From Rhodobacteraceae bacterium HTCC2150 (GTDB lineage Bacteria > Pseudomonadota > Alphaproteobacteria > Rhodobacterales > Rhodobacteraceae), in assembly GCA_000169395.1 (NCBI GenBank), contig AAXZ01000002.1, forward strand, positions 124,001 through 188,000: 64,000 nucleotides of DNA, given 5' to 3'. The position numbers and the translations under genes are program-made. Under the pieces are notes generated by a model. It saw nothing but the letters and a program-made list of their open reading frames with translations. It was not told the origin of the DNA and did not search any database. This document shows, piece after piece, positions 16,099 through 26,445 of the stretch. How positions within the stretch are numbered: position 1 is the first letter of the stretch; each line of letters opens with the position of its first letter.

Positions 16099-16836
16099 CT
16101 AAAGCATCGCCATTCCGCCATTAACGTGCAGTGTAGCGCCTGTAACATAGCCCGCTTCATCGCTTGCAAGGTAAAGAACAGAGGCGGCAATCTCTTCTGG
16201 CGTACCCATGCGCCCGCTGGGAATCTGTGTCAAAATGCCTGACTTTTGGTCATCATTCAATTTGTCGGTCATCGCCGTTTGAATAAATCCGGGCGCAATA
16301 CAGTTTACAGTAATGCCGCGTGTTGCCACTTCATAAGCCAAACTTTTGGACATGCCCACAAGACCAGCCTTGGCTGCCGCATAGTTTGCTTGGCCAGGAT
16401 TACCTGTCGCGCCGACGATCGATGTAATGTTGATGATACGGCCCCAACGGGATTTCATCATTCCACGGATCGAGCCTTTGCAAAGACGCATAGACGACGA
16501 CAGGTTTACATCAAGAACAGCGCCCCAATCATCCTCTGACATCCGCATGAATAGATTGTCTTTGGTGATACCTGCATTATTTACCAAGATATCAAGGCTG
16601 CCCATGGCGGCAGCAGCGGCCTTGGGCAATGCGGACACAGCTTCTGCATCACTTAGGTTACATGGCAATACATGGGCGCGTTCGCCCAATTCTGCGGCCA
16701 ATGCCTCAAGCGGTTCAACCCGCGTGCCCGACAAACCGACAGTTGCACCGGCTGCATGCAATGTTTTGGCAATGGATCCACCGATTCCACCAGATGCACC
16801 CGTAACCAGTGCGCATTTTCCTGTTAAATCAAACAT
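16099..16836 (-). CDS. fabG: 3-oxoacyl-ACP reductase FabG
   Basis: This 245-residue short-chain dehydrogenase reduces 3-ketoacyl-ACP with NADPH. The Rossmann nucleotide-binding motif is TGASGGIGGSIAK (residues 12-24), NNAG is at 86-89, and the catalytic Ser139, Tyr152 and Lys156 are in place (NITSIVG, NYAAAKAG). It ends in the family-typical hydrophobic HVNGGMAML. Two bases separate it from fabD. Confidence 0.97.
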   Translation of the reverse strand: MFDLTGKCALVTGASGGIGGSIAKTLHAAGATVGLSGTRVEPLEALAAELGERAHVLPCNLSDAEAVSALPKAAAAAMGSLDILVNNAGITKDNLFMRMSEDDWGAVLDVNLSSSMRLCKGSIRGMMKSRWGRIINITSIVGATGNPGQANYAAAKAGLVGMSKSLAYEVATRGITVNCIAPGFIQTAMTDKLNDDQKSGILTQIPSGRMGTPEEIAASVLYLASDEAGYVTGATLHVNGGMAML

Positions 16837-16838
16837 AC

Positions 16839-17783
16839 TTATTCCCCTTTAGTACTGGCAACCGCTGCCGCAACGCCCGCAGCGTCGCCCACGGCTGAAC
16901 ATTTTATTTCTTTATCGATCCGGCGGATCATGCCGGACAAGGCTTTGCCCGCGCCGATTTCCCACGCCTCTGTTACAACTTGGGCCGACATCCAAAGAAC
17001 ACTTTCGCGCCAACGCACAGAGCCCGTCACCTGTTTAACTAGTAATTCGCGAATTTCGGCGGGATCACTAATGGCGCTGGCAACAACATTCGCCACCAAC
17101 GGCACACTTGGCGCCTTAATTTCAACATTTGCCAAAGCTTCGGCCATTTTATCTGCCGCGGGCTGCATCAACGTGCAGTGAAACGGCGCCGATACTGGCA
17201 ATAACATGGCGCGCTTGGCACCTTTTTCTTTGGCAATAATACAAGCGCGTTCAACGGCGGCCTTGTGGCCGGAAATCACGACCTGTGATGGATCATTATC
17301 ATTCGCAGCCTGACAAACCTCGCCCTCAGCGGCTTCGGCAGCAACCGCTGTTGCGGTTCCAAAATCCAACCCCAGCAACGCCGCCATCGCACCAACGCCA
17401 ACTGGAACAGCCTCTTGCATGGCCAATCCACGGATGCGCAACAAACGCGCCGTGTCAGACAGGCTGATGGAACCGGCGGCCGCCAAAGCGGAATATTCAC
17501 CCAACGAGTGGCCAGCGACAAATCCAGCATCCGCCATTGTAATGCCTTCAGCTTCTAGCGCTTTCATCGCCGCCAATGATGTGGCCATCAATGCAGGTTG
17601 TGCATTTTGTGTCAGGGTCAGCGTGTCTTTGTCGCCTTCCCAAATAAGCGAACTCAACTTTTCACCCAAGGCGTCATCCACCTCGTCAAATACAGCTTTG
17701 GCGGCAGGATAAGCCGCGGCTAAATCAGCACCCATGCCAATCGTTTGTGCGCCCTGTCCTGGAAATACGAATGCCCGTGTCAT
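16839..17783 (-). CDS. fabD: Malonyl-CoA:ACP transacylase FabD
   Basis: This 314-residue enzyme moves malonate from CoA to ACP. FPGQGAQ lies at residues 7-13, the nucleophile is Ser93 in GHSLGEYSAL, and the histidine lies in SAPFHCTLM. I chose the second of two adjacent ATGs (17783) because GGGG of the ribosome binding site sits at a good distance and MTRAFVFPGQG is the usual start; upstream ATG/ATG starts add a non-conserved basic tail. It is the first gene of the fab cluster, divergent from rpsF. Confidence 0.95.
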   Translation of the reverse strand: MTRAFVFPGQGAQTIGMGADLAAAYPAAKAVFDEVDDALGEKLSSLIWEGDKDTLTLTQNAQPALMATSLAAMKALEAEGITMADAGFVAGHSLGEYSALAAAGSISLSDTARLLRIRGLAMQEAVPVGVGAMAALLGLDFGTATAVAAEAAEGEVCQAANDNDPSQVVISGHKAAVERACIIAKEKGAKRAMLLPVSAPFHCTLMQPAADKMAEALANVEIKAPSVPLVANVVASAISDPAEIRELLVKQVTGSVRWRESVLWMSAQVVTEAWEIGAGKALSGMIRRIDKEIKCSAVGDAAGVAAAVASTKGE

Positions 17784-18017
17784 CATGGCCCCTTTTGTTT
17801 TTCTTTTACGTCTTTGCGCCAGCATTACCTTGCCTGTGTCATGCGTGCAAATATATATCGTGCAACAGACACCATATCCCCTTGAATTTCACGCCCATAG
17901 GTGTACAAGGCGGCTTCCTTGTCGTGATTTTTTCACCGGCGCGGTCTCTCGTGAATGTGCAGCGACAAGGCAATCGCACATTCGTTGAAACGCGCAACAA
18001 TATGAACTGGAGTGCAC
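17784..18017. promoter_or_regulatory. Divergent promoter region between fabD and rpsF
   Basis: These 234 bases separate two divergent, highly expressed operons and must carry both promoters. An AT-rich element (AAATATATAT) lies near 17850, and a ribosome binding site (TGGAG) precedes the rpsF ATG. The rpsF leader, with several short GC stems between 17900 and 17990, could fold into an autoregulatory S6:S18 site, but I could not verify a defined motif. Confidence 0.45.
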
Positions 18018-18374
18018 ATGCCCCTTTATGAGCATGTTTTTATTTCCCGTCAGGACCTGTCAAACACACAGGCCGAGGGATTGATCGAACATTTCACAGC
18101 TGTCCTTGCCGACAATGGCGGCAAAGTTGTTGAAAACGAATACTGGGGCATCAAAACGATGGCCTACAAAATCAACAAAAACCGCAAAGGCCACTACGCC
18201 TTCTTGAAAACAGATGCACCTGCAACTGCCATTCAAGAAATGGAACGCCTGATGCGTTTGCATGACGACGTGATGCGCATTTTGACCATCAAGGTTGATG
18301 CCCACGACGAAGGCCCCTCCGTACAAATGCAAAAACGTGACGACCGTGGCGACCGCCGCGAACGTCGCTCTTAA
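18018..18374 (+). CDS. rpsF: 30S ribosomal protein S6
   Basis: This 118-residue protein pairs with S18 on the small-subunit platform. The sequence begins MPLYEHVFISRQDLS and contains NEYWGIKTMAYKINKN and the MERLMRLHDDVMR helix, with a basic/acidic C-terminal tail (DDRGDRRERRS) common in alphaproteobacteria. ATG 18018 is preferred to the GTG six bases upstream because it fits the conserved start and the TGGAG site. First gene of the rpsF-rpsR-rplI operon. Confidence 0.97.
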   Translation: MPLYEHVFISRQDLSNTQAEGLIEHFTAVLADNGGKVVENEYWGIKTMAYKINKNRKGHYAFLKTDAPATAIQEMERLMRLHDDVMRILTIKVDAHDEGPSVQMQKRDDRGDRRERRS

Positions 18375-18396
18375 TCGCGCGAAAGGACCATAAACC

Positions 18397-18624
18397 ATGG
18401 CAAACAAACCATTTTTCCGCCGTCGTAAAGTGTGCCCATTCTCTGGCGACAACGCACCAGCGATTGACTACAAAGACACACGCACATTGCAACGCTACAT
18501 CTCTGAGCGTGGCAAAATCGTGCCTTCCCGTATCACCGCAGTATCTGCAAAAAAACAGCGTGAGCTGGCCCGTGCAATCAAACGCGCACGTTTCTTGGCC
18601 TTGCTTCCATACGCTGTGAAATAA
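18397..18624 (+). CDS. rpsR: 30S ribosomal protein S18
   Basis: This 75-residue basic protein binds next to S6 in the 30S platform. The conserved core [23 protein letters not shown] is unmistakable. It starts 22 bases after rpsF behind an AAAGGA site, and ends 12 bases before rplI. Length and frame are standard. Confidence 0.98.
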   Translation: MANKPFFRRRKVCPFSGDNAPAIDYKDTRTLQRYISERGKIVPSRITAVSAKKQRELARAIKRARFLALLPYAVK

Positions 18625-18636
18625 GGAGAACTCATT

Positions 18637-19251
18637 ATGCAAGTTATCCTACTAGAACGCGTCGCGAAACTCGGCCAAATGGGCGACGTTGTCGCTGTTA
18701 AAGACGGTTTCGCTCGTAACTTTTTGTTGCCTAAAGGCAAAGCCCTGCGCGCTTCTGAAGCGAACATCAAAGGCTTTGAGGCACAGAAGGCTCAACTAGA
18801 AGCTCGTAACCTAGAAACCAAAACAGAAGCCGAAGCTTTTGCAGCGAAGATCGAAGGCCAGTCCTTCATCGTGATTCGTTCTGCATCAGACGCTGGCTCT
18901 CTGTACGGTTCAGTGTCACCGCGTGACATCGCCGAAGTTGCAACCGCTGACGGTTTCTCAATCGACAAGAAACAGGTTATCTTGGCTGGTCCAATCAAAG
19001 AATTGGGTATTCACGCCGTATCTGTTCATCTTCACCCAGAAGTTAACGTTGAAATCGACGTAAACGTTGCTCGTTCCGCTGAAGAAGCAGAATTGCAAGC
19101 CTCTGGTAAGTCGATCCAAGAACTGGCTGCCGAAGCAGAAGCTGAAGCAGATTTCGAAATCGCCGAACTATTCGACGATATCGGTGCAGCTGCTGGTGAC
19201 GACGACGATCATGGCGACGCGGCACCTGCTGCGAGTTCTGACGAAGAATAA
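18637..19251 (+). CDS. rplI: 50S ribosomal protein L9 with acidic C-terminal tail
   Basis: This 204-residue protein binds 23S rRNA with its N-terminal domain ([19 protein letters not shown], then the glycine-rich hinge and long helix), and the C-terminal domain includes [14 protein letters not shown]. It is longer than the usual 150 residues because of an acidic, low-complexity tail from about residue 160 (runs of E/A and then DDDD and SSDEE). Such tails occur in Rhodobacterales. Last gene of the operon, followed by a strong terminator. Confidence 0.97.
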   Translation: MQVILLERVAKLGQMGDVVAVKDGFARNFLLPKGKALRASEANIKGFEAQKAQLEARNLETKTEAEAFAAKIEGQSFIVIRSASDAGSLYGSVSPRDIAEVATADGFSIDKKQVILAGPIKELGIHAVSVHLHPEVNVEIDVNVARSAEEAELQASGKSIQELAAEAEAEADFEIAELFDDIGAAAGDDDDHGDAAPAASSDEE

Positions 19252-19283
19252 GTCTTTCAGGCTTTTTCGATACAAAGTTTTAG

Positions 19284-19316
19284 GCCACCCGATTAGTTTT
19301 GGGTGGCTTTTTCTTT
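19284..19316 (+). terminator. Rho-independent terminator of rpsF-rpsR-rplI
   Basis: GCCACCC pairs with GGGTGGC around a 10-base loop and is followed directly by TTTTTCTTTTC. It closes the ribosomal protein operon. It overlaps the 3' end of a small minus-strand frame. Confidence 0.9.
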
Positions 19317-19523
19317 TCTGTAATCGCTTTGAAATAAACAGCATTCCGCGGGATTGCTGAATTGTTCAGGGAATTCTTTTTGCAGCTTGGCAAAGTCTAA
19401 ACCATCTGGCCCTTCGATCTGATCATTGAGATACGCCAACAAATCCCGCATCGCACGCTGCTCTCGTTCAGAACTGCCGCTTTTGATCATCAATTTACAA
19501 CCGTCGGTATATTTACACGCCAT
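19293..19523 (-). CDS. Small cysteine-containing hypothetical protein
   Basis: This 76-residue frame (ATG 19523; an in-frame start at 19583 would add 20 residues) encodes MACKYTDGCKLMIKSG and then an acidic helical part ending in a KEKATQN tail. Cysteines at positions 3 and 9 and a CC pair near the end could bind metal. I do not recognise a family. Its 3' end lies inside the rplI terminator. It converges on rplI and diverges from the LysR gene, and may be real; the alternative is an empty 350-base gap. Confidence 0.45.
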   Translation of the reverse strand: MACKYTDGCKLMIKSGSSEREQRAMRDLLAYLNDQIEGPDGLDFAKLQKEFPEQFSNPAECCLFQSDYRKEKATQN

Positions 19524-19604
19524 TATTCTTACCAAGTTAACTAACTGTGACACCAATAGATCCATCCCATTTGATCTAATCAATCGATATGTTATACATT
19601 AATC

Positions 19605-20513
19605 ATGAAAAAATATGATATAAGTCACGTCGACGCGCGCCTTCTGAAAATCTTCTTATCGATCTATGATAATGGCTCGGTCAGTGCGACGGCATTGCAA
19701 TTTGGTGTCACCCAATCCACGATCAGTCACGCTCTTGATCGCCTGCGCGATGCGCTGAATGACACGCTTTTTGTAAAACAAGGTCGCGGTATAGGCCCTA
19801 CCCGTACCGCCGAGGATTTAGTGCCGCGCATTCGCAAAATTGTTGCACAAATTGAGGGACTTGTTGAACATTTTGATTATGATCCGATGGCAGATAAACA
19901 ACCGTTCACGATTACAACCAACGTTGCGGAACTGACACCAGAACTGGTGAACGTTCGCTCGAACCTCATGGCTATCAATCCCGAGCAAACCCTTAGATTT
20001 ATCGAACTTGGCTCTGTAGGGACGCTTTTACCGATGCTGGACGAAGATCGCGCCGATGTCGCATTGAGCATTCGCCCCAAAACAATTCCTGCCGCACTTG
20101 AACGACATCCCTTTTTGTCTGATCCTATGGTTGTCTTCTTTGATCCAGACATTAGAGGGCCAATTACAAGTATTGAGGAATACTGTAATGCCCGGCATGC
20201 AGCTCTAGATTTCGGGTCTGATAAGAAGAGCATCGTCTCTTCAGCATTAGACAAACTTTCGCTGACCCGCAAAATTCAGCTCGGCGCAGCAAACGTTTAT
20301 TCTTTGGGTCAAATGATTAAGGGCACAGATATGATTGCAACGATGTCGGCTCGTTTGTTCCATTCCGCCCTTTCGCATCTGGAACACTGCCCCGCACCCA
20401 TCACACTTCCACCAGTCAAATTCGATATGTTTTGGCATCGCCGCTATAGCAATTCACCCAGAAATATTTGGTTACGGGAATTAGTGGTTAGGTCTGTGTC
20501 TAACAAAATCTAG
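19605..20513 (+). CDS. LysR-family transcriptional regulator
   Basis: This 302-residue regulator has an N-terminal winged helix-turn-helix (residues 8-66; NGSVSATALQFGVTQSTISHALDRLRD) and a C-terminal substrate-binding domain typical of LysR activators. The effector is unknown. The start lies after an AT-rich stretch. The neighbour 50 bases downstream on the same strand is a Hint-domain protein, which may be co-transcribed or regulated. Confidence 0.9.
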   Translation: MKKYDISHVDARLLKIFLSIYDNGSVSATALQFGVTQSTISHALDRLRDALNDTLFVKQGRGIGPTRTAEDLVPRIRKIVAQIEGLVEHFDYDPMADKQPFTITTNVAELTPELVNVRSNLMAINPEQTLRFIELGSVGTLLPMLDEDRADVALSIRPKTIPAALERHPFLSDPMVVFFDPDIRGPITSIEEYCNARHAALDFGSDKKSIVSSALDKLSLTRKIQLGAANVYSLGQMIKGTDMIATMSARLFHSALSHLEHCPAPITLPPVKFDMFWHRRYSNSPRNIWLRELVVRSVSNKI

Positions 20514-20563
20514 ACAAGCAGTTCTAACTCTGTAATGAATCTTCACAATAACCTGGGGAACGA

Positions 20564-21604
20564 ATGGTTACTTTTGAATTTTCAAACCCGCTACCATCAA
20601 ATACATACTTTGCGACAACGTCTGAAACCAGCGTTGTAACCACACCGGCACCTGGTTCCATTCAATTCACGTTGTCCAGTGGGGTTCTTCTTTCTTTACC
20701 CAATGGATTTTATTTCAACGTTGCAGCCTCAGAATCCGGAAACGGATTTATTTTGCCTAACGGTTCGACCTATAGCCTTACATTTTCACCCGTTTCATCT
20801 GCCTTTTTACCGGAAACCCAATTTGCCGGTGACAACACAAACCCGATTGAATTGTTGATTTATATTTCCGTGGGATCATTACAGGTATTTTTTGATGCTA
20901 CCGGTACAAATCCGGATCAGACCTATACATATTCCTCAACAGGTGCGAAGCACATAATCCAAGTTGGCAACTTTTCTTCGATCAAATTTACAGGTTCGGG
21001 TGCCGCCTCTATTCAAAAGTTTATAACCGAAATGCAATGTTTTGCACCAGACACGATGATTGCGACCGAGAATGGCAATAAAACTGTGCAAGAGATTGTC
21101 GTTGGTGATGTTCTCCGCAAGGCACGCGGCGGCTTAACCACCGTTAGGTGGACCGGAAATCAAACGATCGAAACACGTTTCACGAACCCAAAAATGATAA
21201 ATCCGATTTGCATTTCTGCGGGCGCATTAGATGAAAATGTACCGTCACGCGACCTGTTGGTTTCACCAGATCATGCGATATTGATTGATGAAACCTTGAT
21301 CAACGCCTCGGCTCTGGTGAATGGTAAATCGATCCGGCAAGTCAATTGGCCCCTGAATAAAGAACTAACTTATTACCACTTTGAGACCGATGCGCATGAG
21401 GCGATTTTGGCGGAAAACACACCTGCCGAAACCTTCATTGATTACGCAGGTCGCGATGGTTTTGCGGGGTCAAGCAATGAAATGTCTGTTGTTTCGGAAA
21501 TGCAGCGCCCACGGGTTTCTAGCAAATCCGTGTTACCAGCCACCATTCGAAATAGTATTGCCATGCGCGCACAAGAAAACAACGTTTTGTGCAAAACTGC
21601 TTAG
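20564..21604 (+). CDS. Hint-domain (Hedgehog/intein-like) protein
   Basis: This 346-residue protein has a beta-rich N-terminal region of about 155 residues that I do not recognise, followed by a Hint_2-type domain starting at Cys159 (QCFAPDTMIATENGNKTVQEI). Conserved blocks are LLVSPDHAILID, INASALVNG and PAETFIDYAGRDGF. Hint domains can self-cleave at such a cysteine, but these proteins lack a C-terminal extein splice junction and function is unknown. There is no signal peptide. A second member of this family is at 47134, sharing the same blocks. Confidence 0.88.
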   Translation: MVTFEFSNPLPSNTYFATTSETSVVTTPAPGSIQFTLSSGVLLSLPNGFYFNVAASESGNGFILPNGSTYSLTFSPVSSAFLPETQFAGDNTNPIELLIYISVGSLQVFFDATGTNPDQTYTYSSTGAKHIIQVGNFSSIKFTGSGAASIQKFITEMQCFAPDTMIATENGNKTVQEIVVGDVLRKARGGLTTVRWTGNQTIETRFTNPKMINPICISAGALDENVPSRDLLVSPDHAILIDETLINASALVNGKSIRQVNWPLNKELTYYHFETDAHEAILAENTPAETFIDYAGRDGFAGSSNEMSVVSEMQRPRVSSKSVLPATIRNSIAMRAQENNVLCKTA

Positions 21605-21675
21605 GCGATTTTCAGTTATCAATAAACGGCGGCTAGTTTTTCAAGCCACCACGTTCATCCGTCATTTCCTAAAAC

Positions 21676-21712
21676 AGAAAAAGGGCGCAGCAAATGCCAC
21701 GCCCTTTTCTAA
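21676..21712. terminator. Bidirectional terminator between Hint gene and tig
   Basis: AAAAGGGCG and CGCCCTTTT form a long stem flanked by A-runs on one side and T-runs on the other, so it can stop transcription from both converging genes. Confidence 0.85.
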
Positions 21713-21728
21713 TTCTTTTAAAAGCAGT

Positions 21729-23066
21729 TTATGCTTCTTCAAGTGCCTCAACAGCGGCTTCAAGATCAGCTTTGGTTGCTTCTTTGTTAGTGATTGTTGA
21801 CAATTCAAAGACGTAATCAACAACTTTATCTTCAAACAATGGTGCCTGAAGTTGCTGACGGAATTCAGCGTTTTGTTGTGCGAATTCAAAGAACTGACGC
21901 TCTTGACCTGGGTACTGGCGTGCCTGGTTCATGATCGCTTGTGTCATTTCTGAATCTGAAACTGTGATCTCGTTTTTCTGGCCCAATTCAGCCAACAAAA
22001 GACCCAAACGAACGCGGCGGTTAGCCAATTCTGTGTGCTCGTCAGTTGCTTCAACTTCTGGGTGGTCATGACCCTCAACTTCTGGGTTTTCTTCATGCCA
22101 CAACTGATGTGCAATCTGTTTCGCTTCTGATTCAACCAAGGTTGGTGGCAATTCAAAAGAATACAAACCATCCAATTGATCCAAAAGCTTACGCTTCATG
22201 ACAGCGCGTGCAGCACCAGCATATTCAGCTTCTAGACGCTCTGTGATTTGACCTTTCAGGCCAGCCAGATCTTCTGCACCGAACTGTTTTGCCAACTCGT
22301 CGTTGATTTCAGCGGCAACAGGGTTTTTGATTTCTTTAACTTTGCACTCAAAAACAGCGTCTTTGCCTGCAAGGTTTTCCGCGCCGTATTCAGCAGGGAA
22401 AGTCACGTTCACAACGACGTCTGTACCGGCTTTGGCACCAACTAGTTGCTCTTCAAAACCTGGGATGAAAGAGTTGGAACCCAAAACAAGTGGGTAATCT
22501 TCGCCTGCGCCGCCATCAAATGGAACGTCGTCAACTTTGCCCAAGAAATCGATAACCACTTGGTCATCATTTGCCGCTTTGGCTGTCTTCTTAGTGTTGG
22601 TTTCATAGTTTGTGGCGGTACCAGCAAGGTTTTTAAGCGCTTCTTCAACGCCCTCGTCGTCGGCCTTAACAACCAATTTTTCCAATTTCACTGATGAAAA
22701 ATCAGCGTCTGGAATTGTTGGCAATGCTTCATAAGACATATCAAGGGATACATCGTCGCCTGGCTTCCAGTTTTCGCCGTCTTTCATTTCCATCTTTGGT
22801 TGGAAGGCAGGACGCTCACCAGATTCTTCGAAATGTTTCGCCATGGCGCCATCAACAGTTTCCTGCATGGATTCGCCCATCAAGCGGTCACCGAATTGTT
22901 TCTTAAGCAATGCCATTGGCACTTTGCCTTTGCGGAAACCCTTCATTTCGACTTCGGGTTGGGCTTCAATCAGCTTTTCGCTGACTTTTGCTTCCAGATC
23001 GCTGGCCGGAATGACAATTGTGTAGGCGCGCTTTAGGCCTTCGTTTAGGGTCTCAGTGACCTGCAT
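21729..23066 (-). CDS. tig: Trigger factor (ribosome-associated chaperone/prolyl isomerase)
   Basis: This 445-residue chaperone binds the ribosome exit tunnel through the GFRKGKVPM loop (around residue 45), has a central FKBP-like PPIase domain (residues about 155-240, with [20 protein letters not shown] and [19 protein letters not shown]) and a helical C-terminal domain. The acidic C-terminal end is usual. The gene stands alone, with a terminator downstream. Confidence 0.97.
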   Translation of the reverse strand: MQVTETLNEGLKRAYTIVIPASDLEAKVSEKLIEAQPEVEMKGFRKGKVPMALLKKQFGDRLMGESMQETVDGAMAKHFEESGERPAFQPKMEMKDGENWKPGDDVSLDMSYEALPTIPDADFSSVKLEKLVVKADDEGVEEALKNLAGTATNYETNTKKTAKAANDDQVVIDFLGKVDDVPFDGGAGEDYPLVLGSNSFIPGFEEQLVGAKAGTDVVVNVTFPAEYGAENLAGKDAVFECKVKEIKNPVAAEINDELAKQFGAEDLAGLKGQITERLEAEYAGAARAVMKRKLLDQLDGLYSFELPPTLVESEAKQIAHQLWHEENPEVEGHDHPEVEATDEHTELANRRVRLGLLLAELGQKNEITVSDSEMTQAIMNQARQYPGQERQFFEFAQQNAEFRQQLQAPLFEDKVVDYVFELSTITNKEATKADLEAAVEALEEA

Positions 23067-23236
23067 GGTGTATCCTCATTGAACGGTGCCGGCATGCGGC
23101 AGGTGCCTTTAAAATCAGGGGCCCTTTTATTGCCCCCCTTGCCCCCTTGCAAGCGAAAAGGCCCAATTTATCGACTGGGAAATAGCAAAGTCTAGAAATC
23201 CAATGTTTATAGGCGAATTTGTCGCCCAATGGGGCC

Positions 23237-24124
23237 TTAACGCGTCCCTATTTGATCCATCGAAACCTTAACATCAAATACCCGCTCGGCATTCTGATAA
23301 GCGATCTTTTTAGCAACATCCGCAGGCAACATTGATAACCAACGTCGATTGGCTGCAATAATCTGGTCGTAATCATCCCATTGCCCGTTAACCCACGTAT
23401 CGCTGCCCACCATCAAACGATCCTGAAACGCCATGATGATTTCTTTCCATTCTGGATCTAATTTGCCGCCATTTGCTAAAATCGCATATTCGCGCAGTGA
23501 CGTATCCGCCAACAGGGCAGGAAATTCGTCCATAAGCGCATAAACAGCCTCGGCCCTTTGTCCCAAGCCCGCATGCGCCCAGATGATTTTGGCGGTGGAG
23601 TCCAGTGAATAAAGCCAGCGAATTGGTTCTGGCCCAGAGTGAACGTGCAAATAAATGTCACGCTCCTTGGCCATATTGATCACTTTTTTGAACAAGACCA
23701 CATCATCAACATCCAGGCGATGAATATGAAACTCGCCAATGCCTTTATGTGGGTACGCGGAAAGCCGTTCTTCTAAATATGCTTCCATATTAGGGGCCTT
23801 GGCCCAATTGGATGAGCCAGCATTCCCATGATAGGGGCGTAATTCAGGGACGATCCGATTTGGGGCGTATTCCCACAACATGATCGTGCCTTCATCGGGT
23901 GTTGAGGAAACCAACCCCATCGCCACGCCGTTGCGATCCATCAGCTCAATGATGCTATCCACGGGATAGGCATCCCAAGCAGGTTCTTTATAATGAATAT
24001 GCGCATCAAATATCGGCAATTCATGTACCGCGTCGCCAATTGGCGCATGATCACCGTCGGCTAAAACTGGTGCTGAACAAAACCCAGCAAGAATCACAGT
24101 GCAAAGCAGTTTTGCAAAACGCAT
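23237..24124 (-). CDS. Exported amidohydrolase-family protein
   Basis: This 295-residue protein starts with a signal peptide (MRFAKLLCTVILAGFCSAPVLA) and continues with an amidohydrolase_2-type TIM barrel. Metal-binding histidines are seen in FDAHIHYKE (His42, His44), LHVHSGPEP and AHAGLGQ, and a late VGSDTW supplies the acid. I set the start at 24124 because the 22 residues before it give no signal peptide. The substrate is unknown; the family hydrolyses or decarboxylates small molecules, here in the periplasm. Confidence 0.85.
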   Translation of the reverse strand: MRFAKLLCTVILAGFCSAPVLADGDHAPIGDAVHELPIFDAHIHYKEPAWDAYPVDSIIELMDRNGVAMGLVSSTPDEGTIMLWEYAPNRIVPELRPYHGNAGSSNWAKAPNMEAYLEERLSAYPHKGIGEFHIHRLDVDDVVLFKKVINMAKERDIYLHVHSGPEPIRWLYSLDSTAKIIWAHAGLGQRAEAVYALMDEFPALLADTSLREYAILANGGKLDPEWKEIIMAFQDRLMVGSDTWVNGQWDDYDQIIAANRRWLSMLPADVAKKIAYQNAERVFDVKVSMDQIGTR

Positions 24125-24231
24125 CGGAACATTCCTTTCAAATCTTGAAGCAGCTAAAGACACGCTAACGTCAGGAATAAACGCAAACAAGTCAACGTTT
24201 TAAGGATGTTTTTGAATTTTCAAGAAGATGG

Positions 24232-24316
24232 TGGTGCGGGTGGAGGGACTTGAACCCCCACGCCTCGCGGCGCTAGAACCTAAATCTAGTGCGTCTACCA
24301 ATTTCGCCACACCCGC
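24232..24316 (-). tRNA. tRNA-Leu (anticodon UAG)
   Basis: This is an 85-base tRNA including encoded CCA. The acceptor stem is GCGGGTG with CACCCGC, the anticodon stem CTAGA/TCTAG encloses loop TTTAGGT (anticodon TAG), a long variable arm follows (leucine class II), and the T-arm contains GGTTCAAGTCC. It lies between the amidohydrolase and glnB. Confidence 0.97.
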
Positions 24317-24377
24317 ATTCCGAGGGCCTTCTAGCGCAAGTATTTTCCGATGACGAGAGGAAAAATCAATTATCTGA

Positions 24378-24878
<501 letters not shown>

Positions 24879-24922
24879 TAACGAACATTAACTAATCACA
24901 ACCAACTAAAGGAGACCGTCAT

Positions 24923-26329
24923 ATGTCACAAGCTGACGTTCTAAAACAAATCAAAGACGAGGAAATCGATTACGTCGATATCCGTTTCACAGATCCACGC
25001 GGCCGCTTGCAGCACGTGACCATTGTTGCTGATCTTGTCGACCAAGACTTCTTGGAAGAAGGCTTCATGTTTGACGGCTCTTCCATCGCTGGTTGGAAAT
25101 CTATCGAAGAATCAGACATGAAATTGATGCCTGACTGTGACAGCGCTTATGTTGACCCGTTCTATGCGGAAAAAACATTGTGCATTCACTGTTCAGTTGT
25201 TGAACCAGACACAATGGAACCATACGCACGTGACCCACGCGGCACTGCCGAAAAAGCCGAGGCATATTTGATTGCTTCTGGTATTGGCGACATGTCCTAC
25301 TTTGGTCCAGAAGCTGAATTTTTCCTATTTGACGATGTACGTTTTCAAAATTCGATCAACAAAGTTTCTTATGAAGTTGATGCACAAGACGCGTCTTGGA
25401 ACACTGATGCTGAATATGAAATGGGCAACATGGGCCACCGTCCAGGCGTCAAAGGCGGCTATTTCCCAGTAAACCCAACGGATGCAGCACAAGATTTGCG
25501 CAGCGAAATGCTTTCAACTATGAAACGCATGGGCATGAAAGTTGACAAGCATCACCACGAAGTTGCCAGCTGTCAGCACGAACTTGGTCTGATCTTTGGT
25601 TCCTTGACCAAACAGGCGGATGAGCTGCAAAAATACAAATACGTGATCCACAATGTGGCACACGCATACGGCAAATCAGCAACCTTTATGCCAAAGCCAA
25701 TCGCTGGTGATAACGGCACAGGTATGCACGTGAACATGTCCATCTGGAAAGACGGCAAGCCATTGTTCGCAGGCGACAAATACGCTGATCTTAGCCAAGA
25801 AGCTTTGTACTTCATCGGCGGCATTCTAAAGCACGCTAAATCACTGAACGCGTTCACAAACCCTGCTACAAACAGCTACAAACGCCTGATCCCAGGTTTT
25901 GAAGCCCCCGTTTTGCGCGCATATTCTGCCCGTAACCGGTCTGGCTGTGTACGTATCCCATGGTCTGAATCTCCCAAGGCAAAACGCGTAGAAGCTCGTT
26001 TCCCTGATCCAGCAGCCAACCCATACCTGTGCTTTGCAGCATTGTTGATGGCTGGCCTTGACGGCATCAAAAACAAAATCGACCCAGGTGCCGCCTCTGA
26101 CAAAGATCTTTATGATCTGCCACCAGAAGAATTGGCCGCGATCCCAACTGTATGTGGTTCCTTGCGCGAAGCGCTGGACGAGTTGCAAGGCGACATGGAT
26201 TACCTATTGGCCGGCGACGTGTTCACCAAAGATCAAATCGAAGGTTATATCGCTTTGAAAATGGAAGAAGTGATCACTTATGAACACACACCACACCCAG
26301 TAGAGTTTGGTATGTACTACAGCTGTTAA
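24923..26329 (+). CDS. glnA: Glutamine synthetase type I
   Basis: This 468-residue dodecameric enzyme makes glutamine from glutamate, ammonia and ATP. Signatures: [17 protein letters not shown], the ATP-binding [16 protein letters not shown], and the adenylylation tyrosine in [11 protein letters not shown]. It follows glnB with a GGAG site and ends with a strong terminator. Regulated through PII and GlnE in this group. Confidence 0.98.
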   Translation: MSQADVLKQIKDEEIDYVDIRFTDPRGRLQHVTIVADLVDQDFLEEGFMFDGSSIAGWKSIEESDMKLMPDCDSAYVDPFYAEKTLCIHCSVVEPDTMEPYARDPRGTAEKAEAYLIASGIGDMSYFGPEAEFFLFDDVRFQNSINKVSYEVDAQDASWNTDAEYEMGNMGHRPGVKGGYFPVNPTDAAQDLRSEMLSTMKRMGMKVDKHHHEVASCQHELGLIFGSLTKQADELQKYKYVIHNVAHAYGKSATFMPKPIAGDNGTGMHVNMSIWKDGKPLFAGDKYADLSQEALYFIGGILKHAKSLNAFTNPATNSYKRLIPGFEAPVLRAYSARNRSGCVRIPWSESPKAKRVEARFPDPAANPYLCFAALLMAGLDGIKNKIDPGAASDKDLYDLPPEELAAIPTVCGSLREALDELQGDMDYLLAGDVFTKDQIEGYIALKMEEVITYEHTPHPVEFGMYYSC

Positions 26330-26362
26330 TCAGCTCGGCTGTTTAGGCCGCACTTAATACGG

Positions 26363-26396
26363 CGAAGGGCGCTCACATCGAGCGCCCTTTTTCTTT
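26363..26396 (+). terminator. Rho-independent terminator of glnB-glnA
   Basis: AAGGGCGCT and AGCGCCCTT form a 9-bp stem with a 7-base loop, followed by TTTCTTTT. It stops transcription 35 bases after glnA. Confidence 0.9.
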
Positions 26397-26445
26397 TACG
26401 AATTGCATCCTTGTTCAGTCCAAGAAGGTTGGTTTTCACACCGGC

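Noticed and set aside
18060-18452. Minus-strand 130-residue frame opposite rpsF
   Set aside because: It is the antisense shadow of ribosomal protein genes.
20564-21604. Intein inserted in a host protein
   Set aside because: There is no C-terminal extein or splicing junction, and the N-terminal part is not a known host protein; it is a free-standing Hint-domain protein.
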